Shown: positions 26,809 to 37,091, counted from the first letter of the stretch. The stretch is 64,000 bases of DNA from Pirellulaceae bacterium (GCA_026004775.1 BPJU01000013.1:1-64000), one strand, 5' to 3'. Numbers and translations are program-made. The notes: generated by a model from the sequence alone, not told the origin.

Positions 26809-27969
26809 ATGAAGCACGGAGGATTTGGGTTAGTGGTGGCTGCGGCGTTGGCGGGTGCTCTGGCAGGAGCCGCAGCGACTTGCTGGTGGCAGCAGCCCGA
26901 CGAGCTTCGGGCTCAGGACCCTCGCGCCGCTTGGCTCAAGCCGCATCCCTGGGACGGCACGGCGTTCGATCCGGGCAGCGAATGGACCCCGGAAGAACTT
27001 GTCAATATCCAGGTCTATGAACAGACCAATCGCAGCGTCGTGCACATCACGACGCGAGCGGTGGTGCAGGACTTTTTCTTCGAGACGTTGCGCGAGGGGG
27101 CCGGCTCCGGATCGGTGCTGGATCGACGAGGGCATATTCTGACGAATTACCACGTGGTGGAAAAAGCGCAGCGTATCCGCGTCACCCTCTATACCGGCGA
27201 TGAATACTCGGCGCAGCTCGTCGGTTACGACGCCCTTACCGATATTGCCGTCCTGCGGATTGACGCGCCCCCGGAGCAGCTCTATCCGGTAAACTGGGGA
27301 GATTCCTCGCGATTGAAGGTGGGTCAGCGCGTTTATGCGATCGGCAATCCGTTCGGTTTGGAGCGCACCATGACCACCGGGATCATCTCGAGCCTGAACC
27401 GCACGTTGCCGTCCCGCAACAAGAAGTTGATGCGGAGCATCATCCAGATCGACGCGGCACTGAATCAGGGCAACTCTGGCGGGCCGCTGTTCGACACGCG
27501 AGGCAGGTTGATCGGGATGAACACAGCCATCGCCAGCTCCACCGGTGAGAACACCGGTGTGGGGTTTGCCATTCCGGTCAACACGATTGCCCGGGTAGTG
27601 CCGCAGTTGATCGAGAAGGGCCGCGTGATTCGTCCGGACGTGGGGATCCCGTACATGGTGCAAACTCCGGCCGGGCCGGCGATCGTGGCTGTGGCACCGG
27701 GCGGACCGGCCGAACAGGCCGGCTTGCGCGGTTTCCGGATCGTACGGCGACAGACACGGCGAGGACCGTTTGTGATCGAAGAAAGCCGGATCGACCGCGA
27801 CCATGCCGACGTGATCCTGGCTGTGGATGGGAAACCGGTCACGACGGTCGATGATTTTGTTTCGGAAATCGAGTCCAAAGCGCCCGGCCAGACGATCGTT
27901 CTGCAGGTTTTGCGCGAGGGCCAGCCGATTTCGGTGCGGCTGGTGCTCGGCGCCGCCGCCGAGCCGTGA
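26809..27969 (+). CDS. HtrA/DegP-like serine protease with a PDZ domain
   Basis: 386 residues. An N-terminal hydrophobic segment (about 5-24) anchors or exports the protein. The trypsin-like domain carries the catalytic triad His115 (LTNYHVV), Asp145 (ALTDIAVL) and Ser223 (GNSGGPL). A single PDZ domain follows (PDVGIPYM to RLVLGA). Such proteases degrade or refold damaged envelope proteins. AGGAAGGCGGG precedes the start codon. The gene appears to be followed by an SDR gene 72 bp later. Confidence 0.93.
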   Translation: MKHGGFGLVVAAALAGALAGAAATCWWQQPDELRAQDPRAAWLKPHPWDGTAFDPGSEWTPEELVNIQVYEQTNRSVVHITTRAVVQDFFFETLREGAGSGSVLDRRGHILTNYHVVEKAQRIRVTLYTGDEYSAQLVGYDALTDIAVLRIDAPPEQLYPVNWGDSSRLKVGQRVYAIGNPFGLERTMTTGIISSLNRTLPSRNKKLMRSIIQIDAALNQGNSGGPLFDTRGRLIGMNTAIASSTGENTGVGFAIPVNTIARVVPQLIEKGRVIRPDVGIPYMVQTPAGPAIVAVAPGGPAEQAGLRGFRIVRRQTRRGPFVIEESRIDRDHADVILAVDGKPVTTVDDFVSEIESKAPGQTIVLQVLREGQPISVRLVLGAAAEP

Positions 27970-28041
27970 GCTGCCCGCCGGCTTGCTTTGCCGCGGTAAA
28001 CCGGCACAATGGCAGCAGGTCGAGGGCTCTGAGGTGGAATC

Positions 28042-28734
28042 ATGAATGCGACAAGACATATTGTGATTACCGGTGTCAGCCGGGGACTGGGACGGGCACT
28101 TTTCGAGCATTACTGGCAGCTCGGGCACAAGCTGAGCGGCTGTTGCCGCAGCAGCGCCGTTTGCCAGCAACTGTCCAGCAGTTTTCCCGAGCGGGCTTGT
28201 CTGGGGGTTGTGGATGTCAGCCAAGAGGCGGAAGTCGGCCGATGGGCCGCCCAGGCGCTCGAGGCATTCGGGCCCCCCGACCTTTTGATCAACAACGCGG
28301 CCGTCATCAACGCGAACAATGTATTGTGGGAGGTGCCGGTTTCCGAGTTCTCGCGATTGATCGACATCAACGTCAAAGGGGTTTTCCACGTGATCCGGCA
28401 TTTTGTGCCGGCGATGATCGAACGCCGTAACGGCGTGATCGTCAATATCAGCTCCGGTTGGGGACGCAGCACGTCGCCGCAGGTCGCCCCGTACTGCGCA
28501 TCGAAGTTTGCGGTGGAGGGATTGACACGGGCTTTGGCGGCTGAACTGCCGGCCGGCCTGGCAGCCGTGGCCGTCAATCCCGGCGTGATCCACACTGAGA
28601 TGCTGGAAAGCTGTTTTGGCTCGATGGCCCGCTCCTTCCCCACCGCAGAGGCTTGGGTGGCCCGAGCCGCACCGTTCTTTCTTGCTCTTGGACCGCGCCA
28701 TAACGGCCAGTCGTTGGATGTCCCCACCGCATAG
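28042..28734 (+). CDS. Short-chain dehydrogenase/reductase
   Basis: 230 residues, a classical SDR. TGVSRGLGRAL is the glycine-rich nucleotide-binding turn (about 11-21), NNAA lies near residue 91, the catalytic Ser is in NISSGWG, and YCASK carries the Tyr/Lys pair. The C-terminus is shorter than in many SDRs. The substrate cannot be predicted. It is probably cotranscribed with the htrA-like gene. Confidence 0.88.
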   Translation: MNATRHIVITGVSRGLGRALFEHYWQLGHKLSGCCRSSAVCQQLSSSFPERACLGVVDVSQEAEVGRWAAQALEAFGPPDLLINNAAVINANNVLWEVPVSEFSRLIDINVKGVFHVIRHFVPAMIERRNGVIVNISSGWGRSTSPQVAPYCASKFAVEGLTRALAAELPAGLAAVAVNPGVIHTEMLESCFGSMARSFPTAEAWVARAAPFFLALGPRHNGQSLDVPTA

Positions 28735-28852
28735 AAGGGCACGCGGACAGCTCGCCAAGCAGTACGTACGGCGTGCCCCGGCGCCGGGACATTGAAAAGC
28801 CATCGCACGGTACAACCGCTACCGGCGGAGACCAAGCGGCGCTTGGCGCGAG

Positions 28853-30742
28853 TTACTGGATCGGCCAGAAAACGGGTATCAGCGCCAGGTTGATGAGTCC
28901 CAGCAGGACGGCTAGTGGGAACCCCACGCGCAGGTAATCGCTGGGCCGATAGCCGCCCGGCCCCATCACCATCAAGTTTGTCTGGTAGCCGATCGGTGTC
29001 ATGAAACTCAACGAAGCGCCGATCGTAACCGCTACTACGAACGGGCGCGGGTTGTAACCGCCTTGAGCGGCCAGCGTCACAGCCAACGGTAACAGCATGG
29101 CGGCCACAGCGTTGTTCGTAATCCCCTCGGTAAAAACCACGGTCAACAAGTAGATCACGAGCAGAAGCCACCAGGGATGATTCCCCACCCAATCGATCAA
29201 CTGTCGGGCCACCAGCTCGGCCGCTCCACTGTCGCTCAGCGCTCGGCCTAGCCCCAAGGCTGCCCCGATGGTGATGAGCGTCTGGAGGTCGATCGCGTTG
29301 CGGGCTTCGGCCATGCGCATGCAGCGAGAAAGCACCATCAGAACAGCGATCGCCAGAGCGGCCACGGCCGGCGAGCCGATGCTGAGGCCGGCCAAGCGCG
29401 GCCAGAAGCTGGTGGCGGCCAGCCACACGATCAAAACCACCGTTAGACCGACGCACAACGGCATCTTGTGGTGCAAACGCGGCTCGTCTCCTTCGACCGG
29501 ACTTACCAGGTAAAAGTCGCGGCTGTGGCGGTAAACGCTGACGAATTCCCCACGGGTTTGCAACAGCAGCGTATCACCCGGCTCGAGCCGGATGTTGCCG
29601 ATTTTGTTCGTCAACCGCACACCGTTGCGATGCACCGCCACCACGGCTGCGTTGTAGAGTTTGCGGAAATTGGCCTCCCGCACTGTTTGGCCAATCAGAG
29701 GCGAGGTGCGCGACAGCACCACCTCGGTCAAGTGCCGCTGTTGGCGCAGTTGCGGATCGGATTCGTAGTTGTCATCGGCCGCCGGCACCAGACCACGAAT
29801 CTTTTCCAGATCGACGATCGTCGTCACAATGCCGGTAAAGACCAGACGGTCACCGGCCTGGATCACATCTTCCGGGGCCACCGGCGTGATGACCTGCCCT
29901 CCGCGGTCGATCTCCACCAGGAACAGACCGGGCAGATGCCGTAGCCCCGCCTGCTCGACGGATCGGCCCACCAGCGGGCAATCCGCCTCCACTCGCATCT
30001 CCACCAGATACTCGCGGCGCTTCTCGCCAAACTGCTCGATCATGTCGGTTCGATTCGGCAAGAGCCGTGGTCCTATCCAGACCAAAAACGCAACACCTCC
30101 CACGGCACACGGAATCCCTACCCAACCGAGTTCAAAAAACGTCAGCGGGCGCAACTGGCTGACGAAACGGCTCTCCCGCGAATCTACATCGGACAAACGT
30201 GCCGCCCATCGCGTCTGATACTGGCTGCGTATGGATTCGAGTTTCGCCTGGGAGACCAGATTGGTGCTGGTCCCGATCAGCGTGCAAACTCCCCCCAGGA
30301 TCGAAAGGTAACTCAGCGGCAGCAGCAGCCGTGAAGGTGCCACGCGATGGCGCCGGCACCAGACCAGCACAACCGGCATGAGCATCGCGACAATGGCGGT
30401 GTTCAAAAGGAAGGCCGACGAAGTGACCACGGCCGCCGCCAGCCGGCCAACCGCCGCCCGCTCCGTGCGCGCTCCACCCAACAACCGGTAGCTCACCCAA
30501 TCCAAGGCACCCGTAATCCGCAGCCCCGCCGTGACGGCGAACAGCCCCGCAATCGTTACCAAGGCCGGATTGGCAAACGCCTCAAATGCAGCCCCTGGTG
30601 ACAGCACGCCCAGCGCGGTGACCACCAGCAAAGCCGTCAAGAACACAAGATCGCTCGGCACATTGCGAAACCACTGAAGGGCAACGAAGGCTCCTATCGT
30701 CACCACAAGCGCTATATAGGGATGCCAGTCGGTGGCTGACAT
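28853..30742 (-). CDS. SLC13/DASS-type transporter with two RCK_C (TrkA-C) domains
   Basis: 629 residues with two blocks of membrane helices separated by a soluble section (about residues 235-400). The soluble part contains two TrkA-C/RCK_C domains (VEADCPLVGRSVEQAGL...; SRTSPLIGQTVREANF...). The membrane part has the SLC13 signatures GGVCTLIGTSTN and ITIGASLSFMTPIGYQTN. Proteins of this build transport sulfate, dicarboxylates or other anions, probably with Na+; the substrate is open. It is convergent with the SDR gene. Confidence 0.9.
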   Translation of the reverse strand: MSATDWHPYIALVVTIGAFVALQWFRNVPSDLVFLTALLVVTALGVLSPGAAFEAFANPALVTIAGLFAVTAGLRITGALDWVSYRLLGGARTERAAVGRLAAAVVTSSAFLLNTAIVAMLMPVVLVWCRRHRVAPSRLLLPLSYLSILGGVCTLIGTSTNLVSQAKLESIRSQYQTRWAARLSDVDSRESRFVSQLRPLTFFELGWVGIPCAVGGVAFLVWIGPRLLPNRTDMIEQFGEKRREYLVEMRVEADCPLVGRSVEQAGLRHLPGLFLVEIDRGGQVITPVAPEDVIQAGDRLVFTGIVTTIVDLEKIRGLVPAADDNYESDPQLRQQRHLTEVVLSRTSPLIGQTVREANFRKLYNAAVVAVHRNGVRLTNKIGNIRLEPGDTLLLQTRGEFVSVYRHSRDFYLVSPVEGDEPRLHHKMPLCVGLTVVLIVWLAATSFWPRLAGLSIGSPAVAALAIAVLMVLSRCMRMAEARNAIDLQTLITIGAALGLGRALSDSGAAELVARQLIDWVGNHPWWLLLVIYLLTVVFTEGITNNAVAAMLLPLAVTLAAQGGYNPRPFVVAVTIGASLSFMTPIGYQTNLMVMGPGGYRPSDYLRVGFPLAVLLGLINLALIPVFWPIQ

Positions 30743-31122
30743 GGTTCACTCCCAGGCCAACGAATACTCTACGGCAACTGCTGCCGCCCGCCTTCCCATT
30801 GTCCCGCAGACCGTCTTTCCGAGGGACGGGCCACCGCTCGCTAGCTAAAAATCGGCTCGTCAGCTAATACATCATTAAAGTGAGAAATTTAGTGATCTAT
30901 TGCGCGTTCGTCAAGCCGGTCTTTAACGCATCAAAATAGACCGATACGACCGGCACTGTCTGGCTATCCATTCTTTCTGGAGTGAACGGTCAGCCTAGAC
31001 GGCCCGCTTTCCCGAGCCCACCTATTTGCCTAACCTGCCCCGATGCGGCTCTCCGATAGCCTCACTGTACGGCATAGGATTCGGCGCGGCCTTGTGGAAT
31101 TTCACATGGAGGATCGTCTGCG
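30743..31122. other. Divergent intergenic region without a recognisable gene
   Basis: These 380 bp between two divergent genes must hold the promoters of both. An AT-rich patch near 30840-30905 is the likeliest place, but I cannot assign boxes with confidence. No RNA gene or repeat is seen. Confidence 0.5.
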
Positions 31123-32145
31123 ATGAAACGCACTTGGTTGGCGTTGACGGTGTTGCTCGCCTCGGTTGGGTTACCGCTGCTGTGCTCGGGACCGAGCCAG
31201 GGCCAAAGTCGTGATCCGCGATTGTGGGGGTGCATGCGGCACGAGCTGTTACCGATTGAAACGGTTCCCTGGTACGACGATTTCCCGGCTTGTTGGACCG
31301 AAGCAAAACCGACCGAGCCGGGCGAAGTGGATGCCTCTGGTCCGGCCGAACCGCTTGCGGCAGATGTCGAGGCAACGGTTCGGCAAGCACCGAGTGGTTT
31401 GACGTCCCACGGCAGTTCAACCTGCTCGGTGACCGATCACGCCGATACTCTGTGCGGCAGCCAAGCAGTGCACCACGACCGGCGCCTCGACGATGCGGCC
31501 GTACCTGTGGACTATTATCTTTCCGGCTACGATCCGCAGTACGACCGGATAGTTTATGGGATCCAGTCGGTTGAGCAGGCCGATCCAGAAGTTGCGGAAG
31601 GTTTCTTACCGTTCGATGGCGAACCCGAATCGCTTGCCGAGTATTATGTGCTCTATGGTGTAGAACCTCCTGCATGTGAGTGCCTGCTTGCGCCGGCAGT
31701 TCGTGTTTACTCGGATTCCTGGGAGTCGTCTGACGGGTGCCCGGACAGCGAAGTTCGGCCACACCAAGCCGTGGCGGCCACGCCGCACGCGGACCGCACT
31801 GTTCCAGCTCTTCTTCGCGCTCTTTACCGGGCTCAGGAAATCGCGGGCAGAAGTTTGCGATGGGCTGTAGGCCAGTGCCGCCAATACACGACCGACGCGG
31901 CGGTGTGGGAAGAGGCGCACTGCCGGCTGGTGGGGTGGTGGCATGCCTGGCAATCCGAACAGATCGAGCAAACCGCCGCCGATCCATCCGTTGCCGAGCA
32001 GGTGGAATGGTACGAGTGGCCGCCGCGCGATCGATCGGCAATCCGAAACCCTGCCGGCGATAGCTCACGACCACCACGGCGTGGATCCCCAAGAACGGCA
32101 GCCGCTGGGTTCCCCGTCAATCGAACCTACGAGCAACAGCGATAG
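31123..32145 (+). CDS. Secreted protein of unknown function, possibly frameshifted near its end
   Basis: 340 residues with a clear signal peptide (TWLALTVLLASVGLPLLCSG). The mature part is acidic, rich in Tyr, Trp and Cys, and belongs to no family I know. The last 35 residues turn abruptly Arg/Pro-rich, whereas the +1 frame from about 32040 to 32341 reads smoothly (ASVLVSVQVCGRVLVLTLDG, then RLLQNAAAQIDRLLQ) and ends shortly before a terminator. The natural protein may be about 100 residues longer, with one base lost near 32030-32045. The start codon is preceded by GGAGGATC. Confidence 0.65.
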   Translation: MKRTWLALTVLLASVGLPLLCSGPSQGQSRDPRLWGCMRHELLPIETVPWYDDFPACWTEAKPTEPGEVDASGPAEPLAADVEATVRQAPSGLTSHGSSTCSVTDHADTLCGSQAVHHDRRLDDAAVPVDYYLSGYDPQYDRIVYGIQSVEQADPEVAEGFLPFDGEPESLAEYYVLYGVEPPACECLLAPAVRVYSDSWESSDGCPDSEVRPHQAVAATPHADRTVPALLRALYRAQEIAGRSLRWAVGQCRQYTTDAAVWEEAHCRLVGWWHAWQSEQIEQTAADPSVAEQVEWYEWPPRDRSAIRNPAGDSSRPPRRGSPRTAAAGFPVNRTYEQQR

Positions 32146-32416
32146 GCCGATCTCGGTGGTCGCCGACCCACGACAGGCTGCCTCCGTGCTGGTTTCTGTT
32201 CAGGTATGCGGCAGAGTTTTGGTACTGACTTTGGACGGCACGGGCCGATTGTTGCAGAATGCAGCAGCACAGATCGACCGACTGTTGCAAAATACAACAC
32301 CCGTGGCGGCTCATCCTGATCCTTCCCCCACGACCCGTTGACGTCGGCGTTCGCGGCTCTGTAGCACCAAGGCCTTCGGAGCGGAACTGATTGAGCAACT
32401 TTAATTACCATCAAGG

Positions 32417-32450
32417 CGGCACTGGATGATCCAGTGCCGTTTCTTTTTCC
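32417..32450 (+). terminator. Intrinsic terminator after the 31.1-kb secreted protein gene
   Basis: The arms CGGCACTGGA and TCCAGTGCCG enclose a short loop and are followed by a T-rich run (TTTCTTTTT). It fits termination of the upstream plus-strand gene whose probable frame ends at 32341. Confidence 0.85.
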
Positions 32451-32960
32451 ATTAACGATGCCGATTGCGGGCCATCGTATTCCGAGTCGATTTGAAATTC
32501 TGCCCGACTGATGAAGAACGTCGTTATTTGGGGCCATTTTCATGCCGGAGCGTTTTATGGCACACGTTTTGCTCAAACCGCAAGCGACTCTTGTATTTCG
32601 CCGTGCTGGTCAAGAGAAGAGGCGTCGGGGGAGCAGCACGGTGGCGAGTGGTGGGGTCGGAACAGAGAAGGGTGCCGCTGGCGGCTGCTTTTCTTCGGCG
32701 GCCAGCGGCACGTTTTGCGTAGACCGAGCCAAACTTTATCGGCTCGCCGGTAACGTTTTTTCTGGGCGGTGGCGGCATTTTTTGGTAGCAATCGGATGCC
32801 TCGCGAAATACAATCGAGTATGGGGAGTTGCTAAACGGGGCTGGTTTCGTTGCCCTGTGTACGAAGTCGGGAGGCGGGCGCGGCACTTTTCGTATAGGGC
32901 AGATCGAATGAGGGTCGCGCCAATGAGGCCGGAACGAGTTTTCATTTGGAGATGGGCCGT
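32451..32960. other. Upstream region of the VWA protein gene, no gene seen
   Basis: About 500 bp with open frames on both strands but none with a convincing ribosome-binding site or protein-like sequence. It presumably carries the promoter and a long leader of the gene starting at 32961. Confidence 0.5.
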
Positions 32961-35900
32961 ATGCGGATAGGCGCCTGGGTTTGGTTGCTGGTCGGCTGCG
33001 TGGCGGTCGGACAGGGTTTGGCAAGGGAACCGGTGAACAACGCCGACGCGAAGGCTTGGCGGTTGGCGACATTCGACGGGCCGGCCGGCGAGTGTTACTA
33101 TGCGTTGAGTCTGGCCGTGGCTGAGCCTGGGGCGGCTTTGCCTACGGACGTCGCCGTGCTGGTCGACACGTCGGCCAGTCAGGCCGGCCCCTACCGGCAG
33201 GACAGTCTGCGAGTCGTGCAGGCTTTGGTCGAGAATCTCCAAGCGTCGGACCGCGTGGCGATTTGGGCGGTGGATGTGCGTCCAGTTGCGTTGACTTCCG
33301 GACTGGCAGCGCCGCAATCTCAGGAGGTTCAGGAAGCGGTCGAGCGGCTGCGGCGACGCTTGCCTTTGGGAGCCACCGACCTTGTGGCGGGGTTGCGGGC
33401 GGCGATGTCTTCGCTGCCGGTCGAGCCGTCCCGTCAACGCGCGGTGGTCTACATTGGCGATGGCCAGAGCCGTGCTCGTATTGTCACCCCTGAACGATTA
33501 GACGGGCTGCTGAGCGAGGCGAGGAGCCAGCGTATCGCGATCAGCGCTTTGGCGATCGGCCCGCAACGCGATGCATTTCTGTTGGCGGTGCTGGCCAATC
33601 ACACCGGTGGCAACCTGGTGATGGACAGTGACGAGGTGGCTCCCGAGCGTCTGGGGGCGGCGCTGGCCGAGATGGCTCGGGCGGCTGTTTACTGGCCGAC
33701 CGAAGTACGTTGGCCGGAGGCTCTGGCTGCGCACTATCCATCGCAGATGCCTCCGTTGCGGGCCGACCGGGATGCGATCGTCATTGGTCGGTTAGGCGCG
33801 CGCAACGAAAGTTTGCTGGCGATGCGCTGCGCCGTGGGGGCCTCTACGGTCGACTTGCAATGGAAGCTGGTGCCGGAGGCGAGCAATGAAGAGTTTGGTT
33901 TTCTGGTTGAATTAGTGAGGCTGGCCTCGCAAGACGGCGGGCGCAGTTTGCCGACTGCCGGTTCGCTTGCCTTGCGCGAGACGGCTCGTGCCCTGGCTGC
34001 CGAAAGCCAAGCCTTGACGAAGCTGGGAACATTCGCGATCGCTTTGGGCCAAACGGAACTGGCTGAGAAGGTCGCTGAGGAAGCTTTGGCCCGCGATCCG
34101 GACAATACCACGGCGGAGGCTTTGAAGCGGGCAGCCAGGAAAGTTCAGGCGTCCGAGCCGGATCCGCCGCCGCCGATTCGCGAGGTACGGTTCCAGGATC
34201 CGCCGGCCGCGGCCAAGGAAGACCAGCCATTAAAGATACAGCCTCGCCGCGACTTGCTTCTTGAAGGTCTGGAAGCACCGCCCGGAGAGTCTCTCGAGCA
34301 GTTCACGCAAGAGCAGCAGGCTCAGGCCCAGGCGTTGCAGACCGAGGTACAAGTACAACTGAACCGTTTACGTCAGGTGATGAGTACCGACCCGGCGGGA
34401 GCGATCGAGAATCTGAAGCTTCTGTTGCAGACCGTCGAGCAGGCGACGGTGTTGGATGAAGCGGCGCGGAGCCAGTTGATGAACACCATCCGCGCGGCGA
34501 TTCGCGAGGCGAGTCGGCTGGACGTACAGTTGGAAGCGCAGCGAGCCTTGGCCGAAGAAAGTCAGGCGGCGGCTCGGGCAGCACAACGTGTCTTCGAAGA
34601 AACAGCTCGCCGCGAAGAACGCATCAAACAACTGATGGCCCGCTTCCAGTCGCTGATGGCCGAAGGCCGTTTCCAGGACGCCGATGAGGTGACGGCTGTC
34701 GAAGTAAACCAACTGGCACCCGATACGGCCTTGGGCCAAGGCGCCACCTGGAATGCCCGTTTCCACCGGCAGATGGAGGGGCTAAAACGGTTCCGGGATT
34801 TGCGCCATCGCAACTTCGCCGACGCTTTGTATACCGTCGAAGAATCAGCGATCCCCTTCCGCGATGAACCGCCTATCCAATATCCGCCGGCCGAGGTATG
34901 GCAAAAGTTGTCGCGGGACCGGGAGAAGTACAAGCAGATGGATCTGGCGGGTGACAATCCTTCGGAACGGCGTATTTATGAGGAACTCCGTAAGCCCACA
35001 ACCATCGATTTCGACAATCAGCCCTTGACGGAAGTGGCCCAGATCCTCTCGGATGACCATCAAATCCCGATCATTATCGACAAAAAAGCGCTCAACGACG
35101 CCGCCATCCCGACGGATACGCCGATTACGATCCACCTGTCTGGTGTTCGCCTGGCGTCGGCCTTGCGGATCATGCTCTCGGAACACGACCTTACCTATAT
35201 CATCAAAGACGAAGTGCTGAAGATCACGACCCCCGAGGAGGCCGAGAACAACATGACCTTCAAGGTCTACCCGGTGGGCGATCTGGTCGTACCGATTACT
35301 TCGGGTTTCGGTGGACTGGGGGGATTTGGCCTGGGGGGCTTCGGCGGTGGATTTGGCGGCCTGGGTGGGCTCGGTGGTTTTGGTGGCGGGTTTGGCGGAT
35401 TCGGCGGTTTAGGCGGCCTGGGTGGCTTCGGTGGTTTGGGCGGTGGGTTCTTCGTGGTGGAAGACCCACTTCAGCTTTCCGGCGAAGCGAATCGGGCAAC
35501 GTCGGGTGCCCGAGCCGACGCTCCCCGGCAGCCGAAGCGATTGGCTCCCGCCGCCGATACACCTCAGGCGGTTGAGTCCATCGAGGCTTGGCAGCAGGTG
35601 GTTTCGCGCCCCGACGTGGAGCTTAAAGATATCCGGTACACGGTGCGGCTGCTCGGCGAAGAGAAACAATTTGCCCAAAGTGCAGCGCTTATTCAGGCGG
35701 CTTTTCTTGCCGGCAAGATCGAGCCATGGATGTATGAGGCGTTGAGTCTGTCGCTGGCGCTTTCCGGCGGCAGTTCCGATGAGATTCAACGGGCGTTGAT
35801 GTCGGCCGTGGATTTGGCCGAAAACGAGGACCAACTGCTCCAGGTGGCGAAAGTTTTGGCGGCCATGGGACTTGAGCGTCCGGCGCTCGATTTGCTCAAG

Positions 35901-36944
35901 GAAGTATCGGTGCTGGCGCCCGGACGCCCCGAACCGTACATGTTTGGTTTGGAGCTGGCCGAGGAGCTTCAGGATGTGGATGGCGTTCTGTGGGCCAGTA
36001 CCGGTATCTTGTCGCGCGCTTGGCCGAAAGAACATTGGCATGTCCCGGAGAAGGCCTATCGTACAGCGCGGGCGCTGCTGGTCGACTTGACCGCGCAAAA
36101 CCGCATGGATGAGGCTCAGCGTGTCGAGCGCCAGTTGGCCGAGGCCATGCGTCGCGACTGCATTGTGAAGGTGACCTGGACCGGCGAGGCGGATATTGAC
36201 CTGTTGGTGCAAGAACCGAGCGGCGAAGTCTGTTCCTTGCAGAATCGCCAGTCGAGCGGCGGCGGAATCGTCGTTGGGGACACTTATGCCCGGGGCGGCC
36301 AATCGCCCGTCGAGGGATATTCGGAGTATTACGTGTGCCCGGTGGCTTTCAGCGGCGAGTATCGACTGTTGATCAAACGTGTGTGGGGCGAAGTGGCCGG
36401 CGGCAAGGTCACCGTGGAAATTGTGACACACTACGGCACCCCGGAAGCCCGCTACTTCCGGTACCAGGTGCCTTTGAGCGACAAGGATGCGCTGGTGATT
36501 TTCGAGATTCCCGAAGGGCGCCGCACCGAGCAGCTTGCCCAGCGACAGCTCCTGCACCTCGAAAAGCAGCGCCAGTGGCTCGGTTATGCCGCAGTAGCAC
36601 AGCAACTGAAGGACGCAGGTGCCTCGGATTCCGATTCGCTGGCCAACACCAGCCTGAATCGATCGCGGGCCGTGACGTTTGCTCGACGAGGCCCGTTGGC
36701 TCGGCGCGGTGCCAGCGGGTTCTTGATTACGCCCACGATCCTGCCCGAAGGTACAATGTTGTTTGCACAGGCCGTCGTTTCCGGTGACCGGCGCTATGTT
36801 CGCGTCACCCCGTCACCGATGTTCTCGGCAGTGGGCGATGTCTTTACCTTCAATGCCATTTCCGGACAGCAAGGGCAAGGTCTGGGTGGTGGGGGTGGCT
36901 TTGGCGGTGGCTTCGGCGGTTTTGGGGGCGGTGGATTCTTCTGA
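32961..36944 (+). CDS. Giant secreted VWA / STN / Gly-rich / DUF2135-like protein
   Basis: 1327 residues. ATG 32961 is chosen over TTG 32946 and ATG 32952 because GGAG lies 9 bases before it and a signal peptide follows (GAWVWLLVGCVAVGQGLA). Domains in order: a VWA domain with MIDAS-like DTSAS (69-73); a short TPR-like part; a long coiled coil (about 430-640); an STN/secretin-N-like domain (about 680-766, TIDFDNQPLTEVAQILS); a Gly-Phe-Leu repeat (about 781-830); a TPR-like helical part; a YfaP/DUF2135-like beta domain (about 1063-1170, WTGEADIDLLVQEPSGE); and a second Gly-rich tail at the C-terminus. It probably builds or attaches to a cell-surface structure. The exact role is unknown. Confidence 0.85.
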   Translation: MRIGAWVWLLVGCVAVGQGLAREPVNNADAKAWRLATFDGPAGECYYALSLAVAEPGAALPTDVAVLVDTSASQAGPYRQDSLRVVQALVENLQASDRVAIWAVDVRPVALTSGLAAPQSQEVQEAVERLRRRLPLGATDLVAGLRAAMSSLPVEPSRQRAVVYIGDGQSRARIVTPERLDGLLSEARSQRIAISALAIGPQRDAFLLAVLANHTGGNLVMDSDEVAPERLGAALAEMARAAVYWPTEVRWPEALAAHYPSQMPPLRADRDAIVIGRLGARNESLLAMRCAVGASTVDLQWKLVPEASNEEFGFLVELVRLASQDGGRSLPTAGSLALRETARALAAESQALTKLGTFAIALGQTELAEKVAEEALARDPDNTTAEALKRAARKVQASEPDPPPPIREVRFQDPPAAAKEDQPLKIQPRRDLLLEGLEAPPGESLEQFTQEQQAQAQALQTEVQVQLNRLRQVMSTDPAGAIENLKLLLQTVEQATVLDEAARSQLMNTIRAAIREASRLDVQLEAQRALAEESQAAARAAQRVFEETARREERIKQLMARFQSLMAEGRFQDADEVTAVEVNQLAPDTALGQGATWNARFHRQMEGLKRFRDLRHRNFADALYTVEESAIPFRDEPPIQYPPAEVWQKLSRDREKYKQMDLAGDNPSERRIYEELRKPTTIDFDNQPLTEVAQILSDDHQIPIIIDKKALNDAAIPTDTPITIHLSGVRLASALRIMLSEHDLTYIIKDEVLKITTPEEAENNMTFKVYPVGDLVVPITSGFGGLGGFGLGGFGGGFGGLGGLGGFGGGFGGFGGLGGLGGFGGLGGGFFVVEDPLQLSGEANRATSGARADAPRQPKRLAPAADTPQAVESIEAWQQVVSRPDVELKDIRYTVRLLGEEKQFAQSAALIQAAFLAGKIEPWMYEALSLSLALSGGSSDEIQRALMSAVDLAENEDQLLQVAKVLAAMGLERPALDLLKEVSVLAPGRPEPYMFGLELAEELQDVDGVLWASTGILSRAWPKEHWHVPEKAYRTARALLVDLTAQNRMDEAQRVERQLAEAMRRDCIVKVTWTGEADIDLLVQEPSGEVCSLQNRQSSGGGIVVGDTYARGGQSPVEGYSEYYVCPVAFSGEYRLLIKRVWGEVAGGKVTVEIVTHYGTPEARYFRYQVPLSDKDALVIFEIPEGRRTEQLAQRQLLHLEKQRQWLGYAAVAQQLKDAGASDSDSLANTSLNRSRAVTFARRGPLARRGASGFLITPTILPEGTMLFAQAVVSGDRRYVRVTPSPMFSAVGDVFTFNAISGQQGQGLGGGGGFGGGFGGFGGGGFF

Positions 36945-37058
36945 TCCCGCCTCGGTATTCCAGCACGCGGCGGTTAAAACCCGCTGACTCCCGAACCGCC
37001 TGCGCGCTGGCCTTATGCGTCTGTATAGATGCGGCGGACTATGCCCGAGAGGGGTGTC

Positions 37059-37091
37059 GGCGGCGTACAGCCAGCACGCCGCCGTTTTTTT
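37059..37091 (+). terminator. Intrinsic terminator between the VWA gene and the pup-like gene
   Basis: The arms GGCGGCGT and ACGCCGCC flank a 9-base loop and are followed by GTTTTTTT. It separates the preceding gene from the small Gly-Gly-Glu gene, which therefore needs its own promoter. Confidence 0.85.

Noticed and set aside
26830-28815. 661-codon minus-strand frame opposite the HtrA and SDR genes
   Set aside because: It spans two well-supported genes on the other strand and reads as low-quality His/Arg/Pro-rich sequence.
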